From assembly GCA_947646735.1 (NCBI GenBank), contig CANTFK010000208.1, positions 1 to 64,000 of the forward strand: 64,000 bases of DNA, in the 5' to 3' direction. The first letter of the stretch is position 1, and every line of letters starts with the position of its first letter. The translations under genes and the position numbers were made by a program. The notes below the pieces were generated by a model, which was given only the letters and a program-made list of their open reading frames with translations, was not told where the DNA came from and did not search any database. This document shows positions 25,074 to 36,800 of this stretch, one piece after another. The DNA comes from Peronospora farinosa (taxonomy: Eukaryota; Oomycota; Peronosporomycetes; Peronosporales; Peronosporaceae).

Positions 25074-25474
25074 TTACTCCACGGCTAAAAGCCAGTGAAA
25101 AATCGTATGTGGGGTAGTTCCATCAAACTTCGGAGGGTCCACCCGAATGGACCTCGGCTGATTAGACCGGGCCGGGAGCGTCTCAACAGTTCTATTGAGC
25201 ACCTCATTCCGAGCTTGCTCACGCAAAAGCTTACCCTGAGTCTTATTGATGGACTCAGCCGTTGCTTGACTGTTTGCTTCGGACGCGTTTCTACGCTGTC
25301 CGAGGACAAACGCCTCAAATTGCTCCAACTGAGCAACATGTTGCTCAGGAGGACAATGCAAGAGGTTGGCAGGGCTTGTTCACAAAGTCTCTGCGCCAAA
25401 TGCTCAGCCAACTCCCTATGGTATTGGGAGGAGTGAGGAAAGTCTTCCCAATCCATTTTGAGGTCCATCCTCAC
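25074..25474 (-). pseudogene. Gypsy A gag fragment
   Basis: Two overlapping minus-strand frames give pieces of one Gag N-terminus (PPEQHVAQLEQFEAF..., KFDGTTPHTI...). They align with the single open frame of element B, so a frameshift lies near 25350. No capsid C-terminus or zinc knuckle remains. Confidence 0.8.
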
Positions 25475-25528
25475 TCACACACACACTCAGAGAGACGGGT
25501 CGTGGGAAGGACTACTAGCTCTACCAAG

Positions 25529-26006
25529 TGTAGACGGGCATTTCGAAAGAAGCTGCCACTTACTACGCAAGAAAACACCTTCAAGAAGCGTGAGGAAGCA
25601 ATTATACCGTCTTACCTCCGCGTGCGGTGGTGTTGGTCGGCGCTAAAGCGCAGTACCAACCGTTGCCGGTCGCTTAGTTAGGAATAAAAAAATATAGATC
25701 TTACTACTACTTGGCTAATTATGATAAGATTGAATACGCGTCTCTTAGAAGCGTATCCTTACGTGCGAGCTTAAAATATATTTAAGCTCGCTGATGAAGT
25801 CCGTCTGAAGCGTCACCATGACGCCTAGTCCCAACTGGGCGCCATCCTCGTTAAATGTGAATTCATCCATGGTTATCACATTCACGAGGGTGGGTCACAT
25901 TGGTGCGCCTCACTCAAGTGGTAGGTCTAAGGTACCACGCACCCATTTAGGCCTGCCCGTTAAGTATTCGACACTTAACGAACCGTGTAACTTTTAGCCC
26001 GTTAAA
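25529..26006 (-). repeat. Shared gypsy LTR (3' LTR of B and 5' LTR of A)
   Basis: About 478 bp, read on the minus strand from TTAACGGG to CTACA. It resembles the LTR at 31447-32036 over several blocks (for example 'gacgcctagtcccaactgggcg') with large indels. On one side lies a polypurine tract and the pol end of B; on the other, the leader and gag of A. One LTR therefore serves two elements. Confidence 0.78.
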
Positions 26007-26020
26007 CCATCCTCCTCTTA
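26007..26020 (-). other. Polypurine tract of gypsy B
   Basis: On the minus strand the sequence AGAGGAGGATGG directly precedes the LTR start at 26006. This is the expected plus-strand primer site at the 3' end of a gypsy internal domain, and confirms that the adjoining LTR is B's 3' LTR. Confidence 0.6.
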
Positions 26021-26431
26021 AAGACGTTCTTTACATTTTGTAAAACATCGAATAAAGAGACGATGCCGTGGAAAGGCTGATGGGTTGCCTGCAAAGTCGC
26101 CCATGCAGATCAACACAAAGCGTACGCGCCGCAATAACTCGCAGCCGTTACTTAGTGTCTCTTTGAAAACGCCGACATATAATGTCAGCTTGTCAGAAAA
26201 GAACACTAATTCATCCCACTATTGTGCGGATGTTGACCTGTCTCTTATTGCTGACTACAATGAGAGCACGCCATTGCCATCAACCCATGGTGATGAGCAG
26301 CATACTTAATAGAACTTCTTCCCCAACACTAAAGTGATCATTGTTTTTGCGACCATGCGTTGGTCCGCATATTGTTTTTGATTGTCCTGTGCGCTTGCTA
26401 TTGCGTCACGGACTCTACGTGGGATGGCTAA

Positions 26432-27939
26432 TCACTCATCCACAAAGCGCTGAGTTTCGCTCACTCTTTTAGCATCCAGCTGGCCTATGACACTCCCAAG
26501 AGGTCGGTCATGGGTAGACGCTGTTGATAACACCATAGTGTCATCGTCAAGGAGCGCAGACAGTTCTTGCCGTGACTCCTCTATGACACCTATAGGTGCC
26601 GTGACCACTGCTAAATTAGCAGTGTCACTACGGAAATTTGGATCCTCTTTGGTATTCGCACTGAGCGAAGTGAGGAGCCCTCCCCCACCAAGACTCGTGC
26701 TGCGCACAAACGAGACTGGCGTCCGAGGATGGCGCAGTCCGTTTATGTAAAACGGTGCTTCACCCGTACTGGCGTGAACACTGTTATTGATAGCGAGCTC
26801 CACGAATGGCAATTGCTTGCTCCAATCCTTGGAAGTCGCTATTGTACGCAACCCATCCGCCACGACTCGATTGGCTCGTTTCGTTTGGTCATCGGTCTGG
26901 GGATGATCAGCGGTTGACATGTGAAGCTTGCTTCTCATCAACTCAAACACATGTCGCCAAAAACCCGACGTAAAACGCGGATCCCGGTCCGATACTATGG
27001 ACTCAAGCATCCCGTGTGGTCGATACACGTGATCCAGAAACAAGAGGGCAGCCTCTTTTCCTGAGATCTTGGTGCTACATGGTGCCAAATGCAACATCTT
27101 GCTCAGTCTGTCTACAAAGACGACGAGCCCCGTCCTGCCTTTATGGTCAGGCGGTAATCCAAACATGAAGTCCAAACTGACCGACTTCCAACAATCCGTT
27201 GGAATCGGCAGTGGCTTCAGTGTCGCACTGCTAGAAGTGCAGGCTTTATGCGCTGACACTCTTCGCAAGAGCGAATATAGATGGCCACCCACCGATATAG
27301 ATGGGGCCAAAAAAATTCCTCTGACACTCGTAAGAATGTCTTTTCACGACCTAGATGCCCACTAGATGGCGCATCATGGCACTCGTGAAGTATCATCAGC
27401 TTAAAATCTGTGTCATGAGGGCCATAGGCTCTCAAGGGATCACAGGGTGACAGCTGATGCCATAGTAGGCCATCACTGTAACTAAAGCGATTTAGCTTCG
27501 CTTTGAGGTGCGACGGAAGGGTAACCTTTCGCCCACTAAAATGATCCAACAGCAGGCGACAATGTTCGTCCTGACAGTAACACTCCTTTATATCGGAGGC
27601 CATTGAGCTCGGCACATGGTAGGCCTTCATGGATGCCAATGTTGACGACTCAACTTGTGCTTTCGCACGAGACACACTATCCTGGTGTCTTGCCTCGAAG
27701 TCTGTTCTACGCGATAACGCGTCAGCCAATACATTCGATTTACTCGGCTCATATTCAGCTTCGAAATTCGATTCAGAGAAGAATGTCCGCCATCTCGCCA
27801 TCCTAGATGATAGATGCGGTACATTTATAGCGGTCCACAGTGATGCGTGATCCGTATAAACCACAAAAGGTTCGGTGCCCCAAGAGGTGCACACGAAACT
27901 TAACAAGAGAATACTTAATTGAATGTAGCTCCTTGTCAT
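26432..27939 (-). pseudogene. Gypsy B RNase H C-terminus and integrase
   Basis: Two overlapping minus-strand frames. The upstream one (27217-27939) has the RNase H end 'YTDHASLW' and the integrase H2C2 finger (HLGREKTF ... CEECQR). The downstream one (26432-27310) has the catalytic core 'SLDFMFGLPP', 'VSDRDPRF' and the conserved 'ADHPQTDDQTKRANR'. A frameshift separates them near 27250. Confidence 0.87.
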
Positions 27940-28959
27940 GCACAGGGTAATTCAGCTCTGCGGCTTTCAAAAGCCGATAAGGATACGAAATGGCACGTTC
28001 AACACCGCTGTCATCCTTCTGCATGAGCGCGCTGTCGATTGTAAAATTGCTTGCATCGCAGACGACGCTAAAGGGCTTATCCGCGTCTGACAATGCCAAG
28101 ACCGGTGCCCCTACAAGAGATTGCTTCACTGATATGAACGCATCTACTTGCTCCTTTGACCAAGTCCATTCTGCATCCTTTTTTCAAAGGTCAGACAATG
28201 GCTTAGTCTGCTCCGCATAATTCTTGCTATATGCAAGTAATTAACAAGCCCAAGGAATTGAAGCAGATCCTACACGTGTCGTGGGCCTGGCCATTCCTTA
28301 ATAGCCTTTACCTTTTCTGGGTCTGCTCGTACACCATACGATGCAGCCCAGTACAGGTATCTCGGGGACCCCTATTACGCACTTTTGCAAGTTCACGTAT
28401 AATTGGGCGTCACCCAGAGTCTGCAACACAGCGTCTAAATGACGCTTGTGCGACTCTATTGCGCTCAGACCGTCCTCCGCCCTACGATGCACGAATACAT
28501 CGTCAAAGTAATGGGGCGCGTAGACACGGTGCTGACGCATCACGTGAGACACCACTCGGTTGATAGTTGCTGGAGCCTTTTTCAAACCTTGTGACATCAC
28601 AAGCCACTCCCACAGCATACCGCTTGGGGCGCTTACTTCCGTTTTGGCTACATCAGTATCTTTCATGAGAACTTAATAGTAGCCATCCTTCAGATCCAAC
28701 ATGAAAAGATAGTTGATTTTCCCATGCAATTCAACAAGACATCTTTCCGCGGGATCGGCGTTTGAGCTGGAATGGTGGCCGCGTTCAGCTTATTATAAGC
28801 ATGAACCACGCGCCATCCACCCGTGGCTTTACGCACATAGAAGGTCGGGCTGCAGTGAGGCGACTTGCTCTCACGTACCTGTCCCGCCTTGGCTCGCTTG
28901 TCGAAGAACTCATCGATGTAATCGACTTGTTCCTTCGGCAACGGCCATTGCCTGGTCAC
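27803..28959 (-). pseudogene. Gypsy B reverse transcriptase and RNase H
   Basis: Three minus-strand frames carry RT and RNase H: 28690-28959 (SPHCSPTFYVRKATGGWR, RT fingers), 28298-28666 (HYFDDVFVH, the Y-x-DD site) and 27803-28129 (VVCDASNFTIDSALMQ, RNase H start). Gaps between frames reflect stops and frameshifts. Confidence 0.87.
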
Positions 28960-29086
28960 ACAATACTTGGTGCCAGGCTCCAGGTCAATCTCGTGCCTGA
29001 TGCCCTATCGGCCGGTAGGCGGCTCGGCACTTCTGCTGGAAACACATCACGGTGTTTCCACAGAACATCATAGAACGGGCTATCTT

Positions 29087-30165
29087 TCAAGGCATCCTAG
29101 CCTTGAGAAACAAACCGTTTCTTTTTGTCGATTTCAAGACGCTTTTGTCCATTGTGGACGACGAGCAACAGTCCACCACGTTCTCTTCTGGAACTGGTGC
29201 GACTATCTCGTGGATCGTTCCTTCCTTTAATTCGGACAGGAACAGATCCCACGTCATCTCCGAGAGATTTACTATCTCTTCGGCAGATGCTAAGACAAGT
29301 TGGAGCACCTCAACAGAGGATGCCTCAGGCATCTTGTCTTCGACGAACAACTCATTCGTAGGTCCGTCCTCTTGGACCGAGACTGATCCAAAAGTCACTC
29401 GTTTCGGCGTGCCATTGATTGTCTTAAAACGTCTGGTGCTCGTTCTTCGAGTCACCACGACCTTTGGCCTGGAAGAAGGTGTCGTTACTATACAAGCCAA
29501 CGCACTCCTTCCGACTGCACCAGGCTCATGGTTTTTTGTCGGTTCTTGTGGCGCTTGACTTCCTGTCAGCCCGCCATCAACTGCCACAGGCCCTCGGCTC
29601 TGTGCAGGACCATCGGACGCAGGATTTCTCGTCATCGTCCCATTCACTACACCAGTCTTTTCGAGCTGGGCAAGAATTTTTGTCACCTGACTTTCTCTTG
29701 GGACACTTCCAACTACTTCAGGCTCAACGAGCTGGGTAGTACCTGGTGCCGATTGACATATCTTCATCGCACTCTCGGCTGTGTTGGACACATCATCAGT
29801 TACATAAGCCTCTCGCAAAAGCACATCCTTTCCGGTGTCCTGCGTAGAGTTAGCGACTGTGCTTGTACGCCAGTCTATCCAAGGTTGTTATTAAGCTAAC
29901 CAAGGCATACCTAGGATGAGGTTATACGGGGTCTCCATACCTAGCACTGTGAGCTTCTCTTTACAAGAGGGGAGTCACTAAAGCTAAAGGCGAGTTCAAC
30001 TTGAGCTCCCTTCGATTTTACGAGCGCGCCGTTCGCTAAACGAACGTTCGCCTCGTCTCGCTTGCCATACATGCAAAGCGACTCATACTCGCCAGACTCT
30101 TCTTTCAGAGCCGAGAGTTTTACAAAATTCTGTGATGAACCCGAATCAACGAGAAGGGTCATCAC
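29087..30165 (-). pseudogene. Gypsy B protease and linker
   Basis: 29941-30165 encodes 'TLLVDSGSSQNFVKLSAL', the retropepsin DSG active site in a gypsy context. It is followed by a 245-codon frame (29087-29824) without a recognisable domain, probably the protease-RT linker. The frames are not continuous. Confidence 0.8.
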
Positions 30166-30338
30166 TTGATCATAGCCTCTTACTCGAGCGCATAGACCAA
30201 TAAGGTTGAGGTCCGACCTTTCGGTACCTCAGGGACTATGCTACCCATTTGTTCGATAATTCTGAGCATAGGGGTAGCTTCAGGGCCCACGACAGTAGGG
30301 CATCCCGCCCCTACTGCGCTCCCACATTTCCCGACCCA

Positions 30339-31381
30339 TCAATGGCAGGTGCTGAGCCCGTGCGTCGTGCACGCTGGTTCTTCGCATCCATGAAGTCTTC
30401 TTGCTAGACGTCTTAGCACCATCAGCAAGTTTGCATAGCAGCGAGCCATCATATGGCCACGCTCGCCGCACTTGTAGCAGACCACGTCTGCACTGCCTAA
30501 CTCCATTGGGGTGGCATCAAGCTTCTCCGTCGACAGCGTAGAATAAGCTGTCGCCGAGAAAATGTTGTAGGATTTCTCCTCAATCCATGGCAATTTCAAT
30601 TGTTCTCTTCCATCGTCTATAGCACCTTTCTTAAAAAGACCTGACGCGATGGAACGTGCCGTAGTCCATTTATGAACGTAGGCACCTTAATGTGTTCCGG
30701 TATTGGACCCACAGTAATGGACGCAGACAGCGAACGCATCCCTGCACATACTCTTGCAGAGAGCGTTTTGCCTGTCGAGCTAAAGAAGCGCGCCTGAAGT
30801 AACACTTCATTGTTAGGCGGCTGATACATGGCGCGAATCGTTGACTTAAAGATCGTCCATGATGTAGACGCATCTGCGTTTGCCATAAGCGCAGAGTAAG
30901 CTCATTTTGACACTTTGCCACGAAAATTTGACATGGTATACGACACCATCATGTTGTCGTCTTCGATGAGCTGCACCATACTGCATTACTCCACGGCTAA
31001 AAGCCAGTGAACAATCGTATGTGGGGTAGTTCCATCAAACTTTGCAGAGTCCATCCGAGTGGGCCTTGGCTGATTAGACCGGGCCGGGAGCGTCTCAACA
31101 GTTCTATTGAGCACCTCATTCCGAGCTTGCTCACGCAAAAGCTTACCCTGAGTCTTATTGATGGACTCAGCCGTTGCTTGACTGTTTGCTTCGGACGCGT
31201 TTCTACGATGTTCGAGGACAAACGCCTCAAATTGCTCCAACTGAGCAACATGTTGCTCAGGAGGACAATGCAAGTGATTGACCAGGGCTTGTTCACAAAG
31301 TCTCTGCGCCAAATGCTCTGCCACCTCCTTATGATGTTGGGAGAGGTGACGAAAATCACCCCAATCCATTTTGAGGTCCAT
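30339..31381 (-). pseudogene. Gypsy B gag
   Basis: The start is best placed at ATG 31381 (MDLKMDWGDF...), because an upstream in-frame GTG is not credible. Frames: 30986-31381 (Gag N-terminus), 30617-30886 (capsid-like 'MYQPPNNEVLLQARF') and 30339-30599 with zinc knuckle CYKCGERGHMMARC. Frameshifts separate all three. Confidence 0.85.
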
Positions 31382-31446
31382 CCTCACTCACACACACGCT
31401 CAGAGAGACGAGTCGTGTGAAAGGACTACCTGCTAGTGCTACCAAG

Positions 31447-32036
31447 TGTAGAAGGACACTTCAAAGAAGCTGCCACGTGCTACTAGCACACACCTTCAAG
31501 CAGCGTGAGGAAGCGATAAACCGTATTATATCCACGTGCGGTGGTGGAAGTGGGTCGGCGCCAAAGCGTTCGCACACTAAGGTTGCTGTTGCGTAAGCGA
31601 ACCGCGCAACGAGCTTTAGAACAAGTACATACCTATGTCGTGGAAGCTGTTTTCAGTCTTCCTGTGCACAGTAAGTATAATGTAGTAAATTTAAAACTGA
31701 TTTACATACAATAGAAATAACTACATATAAATCTAATTACTTATTGGTTGATTATATGCAATGATTGGATGTCTTTAGACGCACATCCCTACGTGCGCGT
31801 TTAAATATAGTTAAGCTCGCTGATGACGACCGTTTGTGACGTCATCATGACGCCTAGTCCCAACTGGGCGTCATCCCTTACAATGTCAATCCATCAATGG
31901 ATATTAAATTCACAAGGGTGGGTCACATTGATGTGCTTCACCCAAATGGGAGGTCTAAAGCATACACGTACCTTTTTAGACCTTCCCGTTGAGTGTGCGA
32001 TACTTAACAGGCACGTGTAACATTTGACCCGTTACA
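31447..32036 (-). repeat. 5' LTR of gypsy B
   Basis: About 590 bp; on the minus strand it starts TGTAACGGGTCAAATG and ends CTTCTACA. It is followed by 'cttggtagcac', whose TGGTAG could be the start of a tRNA 3'-end primer site. The edges are inferred by comparing the two LTR copies. Confidence 0.75.
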
Positions 32037-32186
32037 AGTAGTGCAGCTAGTAGCTCTCTGTAACGGGGTTACACGACGGTTGTAACATCATACCGAAAGT
32101 ACATTACATATGAAGTTCTATATTGCATATTATGCATTTAAAGTAGGCATATTCACAAAATCTTTATGCATAAATAACATCAGTCC

Positions 32187-32801
32187 GTTCACTTCCCAAT
32201 TCGAGCCTTCGAGCAACAACGGCCAAGAGACGAAGACCTTCAAAGAGCCGGTCAGCCGGCCCCCTCCGACCAGGGCGGGAAGTCCCTCCAACGGGAGGCC
32301 CAGGATAAGAGGGGGAGGTTTTCCCTCTGCTGCGTGCGCTATGGGGGGCAAGCGCAGCGTGCGAACCGTAAGGGGAGCACCAACCCTGTTACCCCCGGGG
32401 GGAGAGGATCGATGACCGCGGTTATCATTCCCTCTTTCCCCAATAGTTCCTGCTATTCTACGTCAGCCTTCAAGCCGCCGATTCGATCGCCGAGCGCGAA
32501 TCTCGGTCCCACGAAGTGAACTTGCCAAGAACGTGAATTGATCGGCCCCGTCCAGGTGCATCAGCGGTCGATCGGGACTGATCGGTGTGGTGCCCGGCGC
32601 TTGTTGCGATCATTGAGCCACTGTTTACACCTCGGGCTGGATACCCGATTCCACGTGCCCTTTTCGGAGTGTCCCCCGTGACGCCCGACGTCTCGAGCCA
32701 GCAGATTGAGCCAGCGAGGCGAAGAATGACGAAGTCCTGGTAGAAGCACTCCAGACATCTTACCAATCCTTAATGTTTGAAATAGACGGTCTGTTCTTCT
32801 C
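32187..32801. other. GC-rich island of unknown origin flanked by a 15 bp direct repeat
   Basis: A ~615 bp segment visibly richer in G and C than everything around it, with long stop-free frames on both strands (for example minus 32470-32766, 98 codons). The 15-mer aaataacatcagtcc occurs just before (32172-32186) and just after (32802-32816). This is the layout of an insertion with a target-site duplication or of a repair patch. I recognise no domain and no poly(A) end. An organellar or foreign origin is possible but unproven. Confidence 0.6.
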
Positions 32802-32816
32802 AAATAACATCAGTCC

Positions 32817-33843
32817 TCACTTTGAGGTAAAGATCTTAACGCGGCATATCTGTCAGTATCGATGGAACAATTCATGAGAGAGAAAGGTAGCATAGCGTAT
32901 TTGTGAAGGCTGCGCGATGAATGACAATCTCAGTTTGTGAATTTGTCGTTGCGGCACTACTCTTCTGTCGTCACCAAAGCGTTCACCGTCAGTGCCAGAC
33001 TGTCAAGGCAAAATGATTTATCCAATGAGGGGTACGCATTGCCAGCTTTTCTATACCGAATGGGGATGTGTACAAAGGAATATTCACAGATGTAACATCG
33101 AGACGGTTGTGGTGTTGAGCGCGCCAGGGTAGCACGTACGAAGGTCAATGGGTTCAAGACGTCTGCCAGGTGGCCGCGGCATACTGACCTCCAGCTCAAA
33201 GATTTTATTAATGATAGCGCTTGGGAGAATGACGAGCGCTATGGCTCCAGTCACTGTGTGATAGTAGAATAAGAATATACCGGGGAATGCCGGGTGATGC
33301 ATTTGACGGACACTAATGTCGAGAGAAGAATAGGTCAAGCGTGGGAAGAAGCTCGGCGTCGCATTGTTTTATTGTAGTGCAATACTCTGCGAATAGCATG
33401 ATGCTTTTGCGAGGGCCTTTAAAACTGCAGTCTTTGCTGACGTCGTGAGATATACGTCTGGTCATGGAAAGTAATTTTAACAGGATACCTTCACATTAAC
33501 AGAGGAAGATTATTATTTGAGCAAGGACACCGTGGTCGCTGGAACGGATCAGATTTGGTCACGATCACAGTTTTAGACTCCAACCTAATGGGCTATTTCT
33601 TTATCAAAATGGGCACACGTGCATACAATAGAGTACCGTATTAAATTTCAAAGGAAAGGTGGCTTCTTTTTTTCACTTAACATATGCTTTCCCATCGCAA
33701 GACCTTAATGCGACAGATCTTCGGACAGTAATGGTCTGTACGTCTTGTATTTATTTAACTTACAATCCAGCATTATAAAATACCACCTCATCCTTTCAAT
33801 TCAGTTCCCAAAGAGCAAAAGCAGTAACAAGACGTACTCAAGA
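32817..33843. other. Intergenic region before the TBC gene
   Basis: About 1 kb with no supported gene. A minus-strand frame at 33084-33338 contains a hydrophobic stretch but has no recognisable family. An Inr-like sequence (tcatcctttcaattc, 33788-33802) lies ~42 bp before the TBC ATG. Confidence 0.5.
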
Positions 33844-36800
33844 ATGCTCACCCCTAGCGTCGACACTGATGTTCCAGCATCCAATACACTTTCTACATGC
33901 TCTCAAGACGTATGTCCATCAAAGACGGCTACTCTTGTCCCTCACAAATCGATCGAAACTGTGGAATTGACGGCTCAAGTGAATTCCAAGTCGAAGACTG
34001 ATGTACTAGGTACAAAAACTAATCAAGACACATTCAAGCAACATTTATATTCTGAGATGCACAAGAGACGACCGGATCATTTTGTGATTAAAGTCACATG
34101 TCGTTCCCTTGGTGGTGTACCGTCTGATCTACGTTCAAAAGTATGGCAAGAGCTCTTGGGTGTTGCTCGAAGTGAACGATTGTATTTGGATCAAAGTATA
34201 TTACAAGTTGAAGAAGATCTAGTGAATCAACGGGTTATTACAGCTGATGCTGGTCGGACTCGAGGTAATGAGCCTCGGTTTCAACAACCCGAGACAGTTG
34301 AATTGGTTGTTAAACTTCTTACGTACTATTGCAAGTGTCGCAGTATTCAATACAAACAAGGCATGAATGAAGTGCTCGCACCTTTTCTATTGCTCACGGA
34401 GCAACGTGAAGGATGTCAAGATCATGTTCCATTGGCCGAGGGTGTTGTCTTTCAGTGCTTTTATGCTCTTATTGACAGATTCTTGCCCCATGTATTCATG
34501 GATAAAGAATTTCGATCGTTGCAATGTTCATTCCAGCTCTATCGATTACTCATGTTGTATCATGATCCCGAATTGTGTCATTATCTCGATCAACATGATA
34601 TGACCCCGGAACTTTACGTTACGCCATGGTTTATGACGCTGTTTGCACGCTCTTTACCGCCCGAGTTTGTGTTTTACTTATGGGATATGTTTTTGCTGGA
34701 CGAAGGACCGTATTTGCTACACTTTGTGGCGTACGCACTCGTGGCTGCAAACCGAAAGCAGATTTTTGAAGCAGAAATTGCCATGCTACCACAAGTGCTA
34801 AGCTCACTGACTTTTTCTTCGCGACAGGAATTGGAGCACGTTTGTGCCACTGCACTCGCGATCTCAGAATCCACTCCGCGATCGTTTAAGCGCGACTTGT
34901 ACTCGGTCTGCTATGGCGGCTTCGCGGACACCATGGTGCCGTTTTTGGATCAACTGTACGCGTGTTCCAGTCTACAAGTTTATCCTGAAGAACTCGTTCG
35001 CAATTTGCAGGATCGATTAGCAACGAAAAGCAAAGAGCGGATGTCAATGCTGCCTTCAGCTGCTTTGACTGAAAAAGAAAAACCATCAGATGTTAAAGAC
35101 GCGCTTAATCCGTTAAAGTCACCGGATAGCGACCGACCACCGCTGTTGTATCATTCAGGAAATGAGGATGAAAATGAATCAACAGCGTTGAAGTTCATTG
35201 TGCTGGATTGCCGACCAGCAGAGGAGTACCACAAGTCGCATCTGAGTCTTTCTCATCACATTTACCCAAGCATCACGAAACGACCAGATGCCCTTGATGG
35301 ATTGATAAAAGACTTATCTCAGATGAAAGGCTGCCACTTTTGCTTTGTTGGCCCCTCTATCGACTCGCCGTCTATCTTATCAAGGTCCTCATCTAACAAC
35401 GCAGCTATGAGCACGACTGTGGCCATTTCAAATGATAAGTCGCAGCACCTATCGATACAGGATCCTAGTCAGAGGCCAATTGAAGTTGCAGTAGCAGGAA
35501 AAGTCGCCGGAGGGACACCACCGTTCTCTTCACCAACCGGAACCGTAGCATTTTCTCACAAGCAGAGTCCTGGAGAACCTGGTGCGCTAGCGAGCAAAAT
35601 CAACAGAAATGGAGATTCTGAGCTACATGTACATGCAGAGGACGTGTCTGTGACACGACTCGTGCTAATGTTTTTGGAAAAAGGATTCAAGTACGTAAGT
35701 CGGCTCGACGGGGGGTTCGACGAGTTAGAGAAGTACATCCGAAGCATGGATGCGTTCGCGCAGGAGCAACTTCTAGTGTCGTCGCCACCACCACTACCAA
35801 CGTACGAGCAATCAATGGCCGATTCAGCTGAAACAGAGAAATTGAATTTGCTTGCAACAATGGGTCTTAATGGGTCACGAGAATGTGAAGACGATGTTGT
35901 GCTTGAAACCAATACGAGCACACGTGCTGAGACATGTGACGCGAACAGCGGTCGCTATGGTGCTAGTAAAAGCATGGATACTTTAGACCTATCAGTTCCG
36001 CGCAGTAGTTTTGCAAAGGAATTGAAGGGAATGAAGAAGAAGGAGGCAAAGGTCAACACCACGACGAATTCTACTGTATCGACATTCTCACAACGTCTTT
36101 TACTGTTGAAAGCAGCAGCTAAAGACGCAGTTTCATCATCCTCGAGCTCGACTGATGGAAATAACATTCGTGTGGCTACTAAGTCAAATAGTTCAGTCGT
36201 AGGTGCCGGAGGGGATGGATGGGTGGAAGTGCGTGTTAAGAAAGGTGAAGTTGCTGGGACAACCACGGATGTTAAAATACAGCCTGGTCCTATCGGAATC
36301 TCATTCCGGAAGTCCCGTACATCAAAGAAATATCAAGCTGCCGTCGATAGTCTAGTTCCTGACAGTCAAGCATCAGCTACGATGCTCATCAATGCCGGAG
36401 ATTTGCTAGTCGCGATCAACGGAGACAGTCTGAAAAACAAGGCATTTTTGAGTGTCATCAAGCTTATAATTGAAGCGCCTCGGCCGGTGGTATTGCGTTT
36501 TCTTACCCCGACTTGTACGGATAAGGAAGCAGTCACAATTCAACCGCTGGCCCCAAGACTGGTTAGCGCGACGAGGCACTCTCTCTGTATCGCCTGGGAA
36601 AAATTGCCTGTCTCGATGGCATCCTCCGCGGTAGTATTACATGAACTCGAGTTTGCGAAGCAATGTGATGGTGATGGAATCAATACTTGGCTTCCAGTTG
36701 TAATGAAGCAGGAAGGAACAGCCGAGGTGTATACGACTGGTGTTACCGATAAGACAAACGGCACGATGGTTGGTCTTGAGCCTGGTGAATCGATGGTGTT

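Larger units (their letters stand above)
24983..26006 (-). mobile_element. Ty3/gypsy element A, 5' fragment
   Basis: Minus-strand 5' end of a gypsy element: LTR (25529-26006), leader and the first ~160 codons of gag, then abrupt loss at 24983 where lectin array unit 5 begins. The gag region is closely similar to that of element B at 30894-31381. Its pol and second LTR are missing from the window. Confidence 0.85.
25529..32036 (-). mobile_element. Ty3/gypsy element B, full length but decayed
   Basis: About 6.5 kb on the minus strand with LTRs at 31447-32036 and 25529-26006. Order is gag, protease, reverse transcriptase, RNase H, integrase (integrase last), which defines Ty3/gypsy. Every domain is present but spread over several frames with stops, so the copy is dead. 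The LTRs differ by many substitutions and a ~110 bp length difference, so it is much older than either copia element. Bases 26021-26430 hold the remaining pol 3' end, in which I see no clear domain. Confidence 0.9.
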
